DNA from: Tetragonia tetragonoides
Lineage: Eukaryota > Streptophyta > Magnoliopsida > Caryophyllales > Aizoaceae
DNA: 64,000 bases
NCBI GenBank assembly: GCA_038025085.1
Contig: CM076141.1
Span: 25,668,501-25,732,500 of the forward strand
Direction: 5' to 3'
In this document: in pieces, positions 62,471 through 64,000 of the stretch
Layout of the letters: every line of letters starts with the position of its first letter
How positions within the stretch are numbered: the first letter of the stretch is position 1
Notes under the pieces: generated by a model
What the model was told of the DNA's origin: nothing
The model's input: only the letters and a program-made list of their open reading frames with translations
Database searches by the model: none
Translations under genes and position numbers: made by a program

Positions 62471-63559
62471 ACACCTAGGATGTTTGCAAGTACAAACAAG
62501 CTTCAACTCAAGCTTTTGAATGTATTTACGCATTTTAAAAACTCATACGAGTAGGGTAAAAGAGATTTGTGTTCTTTTGTGTTGTATATTAAGAGAAAGC
62601 ATCCAAATACGTTGTTTGCATTCATTTGAGTGTGAAACTACACCTAGGATGTTTACAGTTACAAACAAGCTTCAACACATGCTTTTGAATGCATTTACGC
62701 GTTTTAAAAGCTCATACGAGTAGGGTGAAAGAGATTTGAGTTCTTTTGTGTTGTATATTAAGAGAAAGCATCCAAATACTTTGTTTGCATTCATTTGAGT
62801 GTGAAACTACACCTAGGATGTTTACAAGTACAAGGAAGCTTCAACTCAAGCTTTTGAATGCATTTACGCGTTTTAAAAGCTCATACGAGTAGGGTGAAAG
62901 AGATTTGAGTTCTTTTGTGTTGTATATTAAGAGAAAGCATCCAAATATTTTGTTTGCATTCATTTGAATGTGTGAAACTACACCTAGGATGTTTACAAGT
63001 ACAAACAAGCTTCAACTCAATCTGTTGAATGAATTTACGCGTTTTAACAGCTCATACGACTGGGGTGATAGAAATTGAGTTCTTTTGTGTTGTATATTAA
63101 GAGAAAGCATCCAAATACTTTGTTTGCATTCATTTGAGTGTGAAACTACATCTAGGATGTTTACAAGTACAAACAAGCTTCAACTCAAGCTTTTGAATGT
63201 ATTTACGCGTTTTAAAAGCTCATACGAGTAGGGTGAAAGAGATTTGAGTTCTTTTGTGTTGTATATTAAGAGACAGCATCCAAATACGTTGTCTGCATTC
63301 ATTTGAGTGTGAAACTACACCTAGGATGTTTACAGTTACAAACAAGCTTCAACTCATGCTTTTGAATGTATTTACGCGTTTTAAAACCTCATACGAGTAG
63401 GGTGAAAGAGATTTGAATTCTTCTGTGTTGTATATTAAGAGAAAGCATCCAAATATTTTGTTTGCATTCATTTGAATGTGTGAAACTACACCTAGGATGT
63501 TTACAAGTACAAACAAGCTTCAACTCAAGCTGTTGAATGAATTTACGCGTTTTAACAGC

Positions 63560-63709
63560 TCTTACGATTAGGGTGATAGAAATTGAGTTCTTTTGTGTTG
63601 TATATTAAGAGAAAGGACCCTAATTTTTGAGTGTGAAACTACACCTTGGATGTTTACAAGTACAAACAAGCTTCAACTCAAGCTTTTGAATGTATTTACG
63701 CGTTTTAAC
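63560..63709 (+). repeat. Shortened satellite monomer (15-bp net deletion)
   Basis: Here GAGAAAG is followed by GACCCTAATTTTTGAGTG instead of the usual block of about 33 bp from CATCCAAATAC to TTGAGTG. The unit is about 15 bp short with an altered junction. It is the largest single-monomer indel I noticed in the window. Unit limits are approximate. Confidence 0.7.
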
Positions 63710-64000
63710 AGCTCTTACGACTAGGGTGATAGAAATTGAGTTCTTTTGTGTTGTATATTAAGAGAAAGCATCCAAATACTTTGTTTGCATTCATTTGAGT
63801 GTGAAACTACACCTAGGATGTTTACAAGTACAAACAAGCTTCAACTCAAGCTTTTGAATGTATTTACGCGTTTTAAAAGCTCATACAAGTAGGGTGAAAG
63901 AGATATGAGTTGTTTTGTGTTGTATATTAAGAGAAAGCATCCAAATACTTTGCTTGCATTCATTTGAATTTGTGAAACTACACCTAGGATGTTTTCAAGT

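Larger units (their letters stand above)
57293..64000 (+). repeat. Centromere-type tandem satellite, right array (about 40 monomers)
   Basis: The same 168/169-bp satellite resumes immediately after the 3' LTR, at ACGCGTTTTAAAAGCTC, in the same orientation as the left array, and runs off the end of the window. Most monomers are of the 169-bp GAAAGAGATTTGAG form. This part is more heterogeneous than the left array: it holds 2-bp insertions (TTTGAATGTGTGAAAC), an eight-A run (TTAAAAAAAAGC at about 59046 and 62421), a 2-bp deletion near 60687 and one 15-bp-shorter monomer near 63615. The GAATGAATTT subtype is also seen at 59.98, 61.0, 63.0 and 63.5 kb. No gene is present. Confidence 0.96.

Noticed and set aside
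433..62723. Dozens of near-identical open frames of 71-113 codons on both strands of the satellite
   Set aside because: They recur at satellite spacings, appear or vanish with single substitutions, and occur on both strands. A 168-bp unit is divisible by 3, so tandem copies keep frames open by chance. No domain, start context or independent conservation supports coding.
63610..63625. Telomere-like CCCTAA
   Set aside because: A single CCCTAA within a rearranged monomer, with no tandem TTTAGGG units nearby.

Overview
The window is plant centromere-type DNA. About 58.9 of the 64 kb is one AT-rich (about 33% GC in the first monomer) tandem satellite with a 168/169-bp monomer, roughly 350 copies, all in the same orientation. 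Its only interruption is a single LTR retrotransposon of about 5.1 kb at 52204-57292. There are no host protein-coding genes, tRNAs or rRNAs that I can support. A plant (angiosperm) host is inferred from the Ty3/gypsy element: its LTR starts TGATG, its primer-binding site matches initiator tRNA-Met, and its integrase C-terminal reading frame runs into the 3' LTR. These features point to the CRM (centromeric retrotransposon) chromovirus clade. I cannot name the species.

Layout. 1 to about 9.95 kb: a 25-monomer (4,211-bp) higher-order repeat, 2.3 copies. About 6.8-21 kb: overlapping secondary duplications with offsets of 5,733 bp (34 monomers) and 3,202 bp (19 monomers). About 21.95-24.75 kb: a virtually identical 8-monomer (1,352-bp) tandem duplication, probably among the youngest events. 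About 25.5-42 kb: a super-repeat with an offset of about 8.26 kb (49 monomers), internally rearranged by 7-, 13-, 12- and 2-monomer duplications. About 42-49 kb: segments copied from, or shared with, 3-4.6 kb and 19.8-22.6 kb, plus 6-mer, 2-mer and 1-mer duplications. About 49-52.2 kb: satellite mainly of the 169-bp subtype. 52.2-57.3 kb: the retrotransposon. 57.3-64 kb: satellite again, more heterogeneous, with its own 19/20-monomer duplication and indel-bearing monomers.

The retrotransposon carries one long Gag-protease-reverse transcriptase-RNase H frame, but it is a deletion derivative. The integrase zinc-binding region and catalytic core are absent through an in-frame deletion. A short segment is missing between RT and RNase H, the protease active-site triplet reads D-G-D, and an in-frame TAG cuts off the integrase tail. 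Its LTRs differ at 10 of about 775 sites, and the left end is damaged: the first 8 bp of the 5' LTR and about 70 bp of satellite are missing. The window shows a centromeric satellite under active unequal exchange, plus a fairly young, non-autonomous centromeric retroelement. I see no novel gene system.
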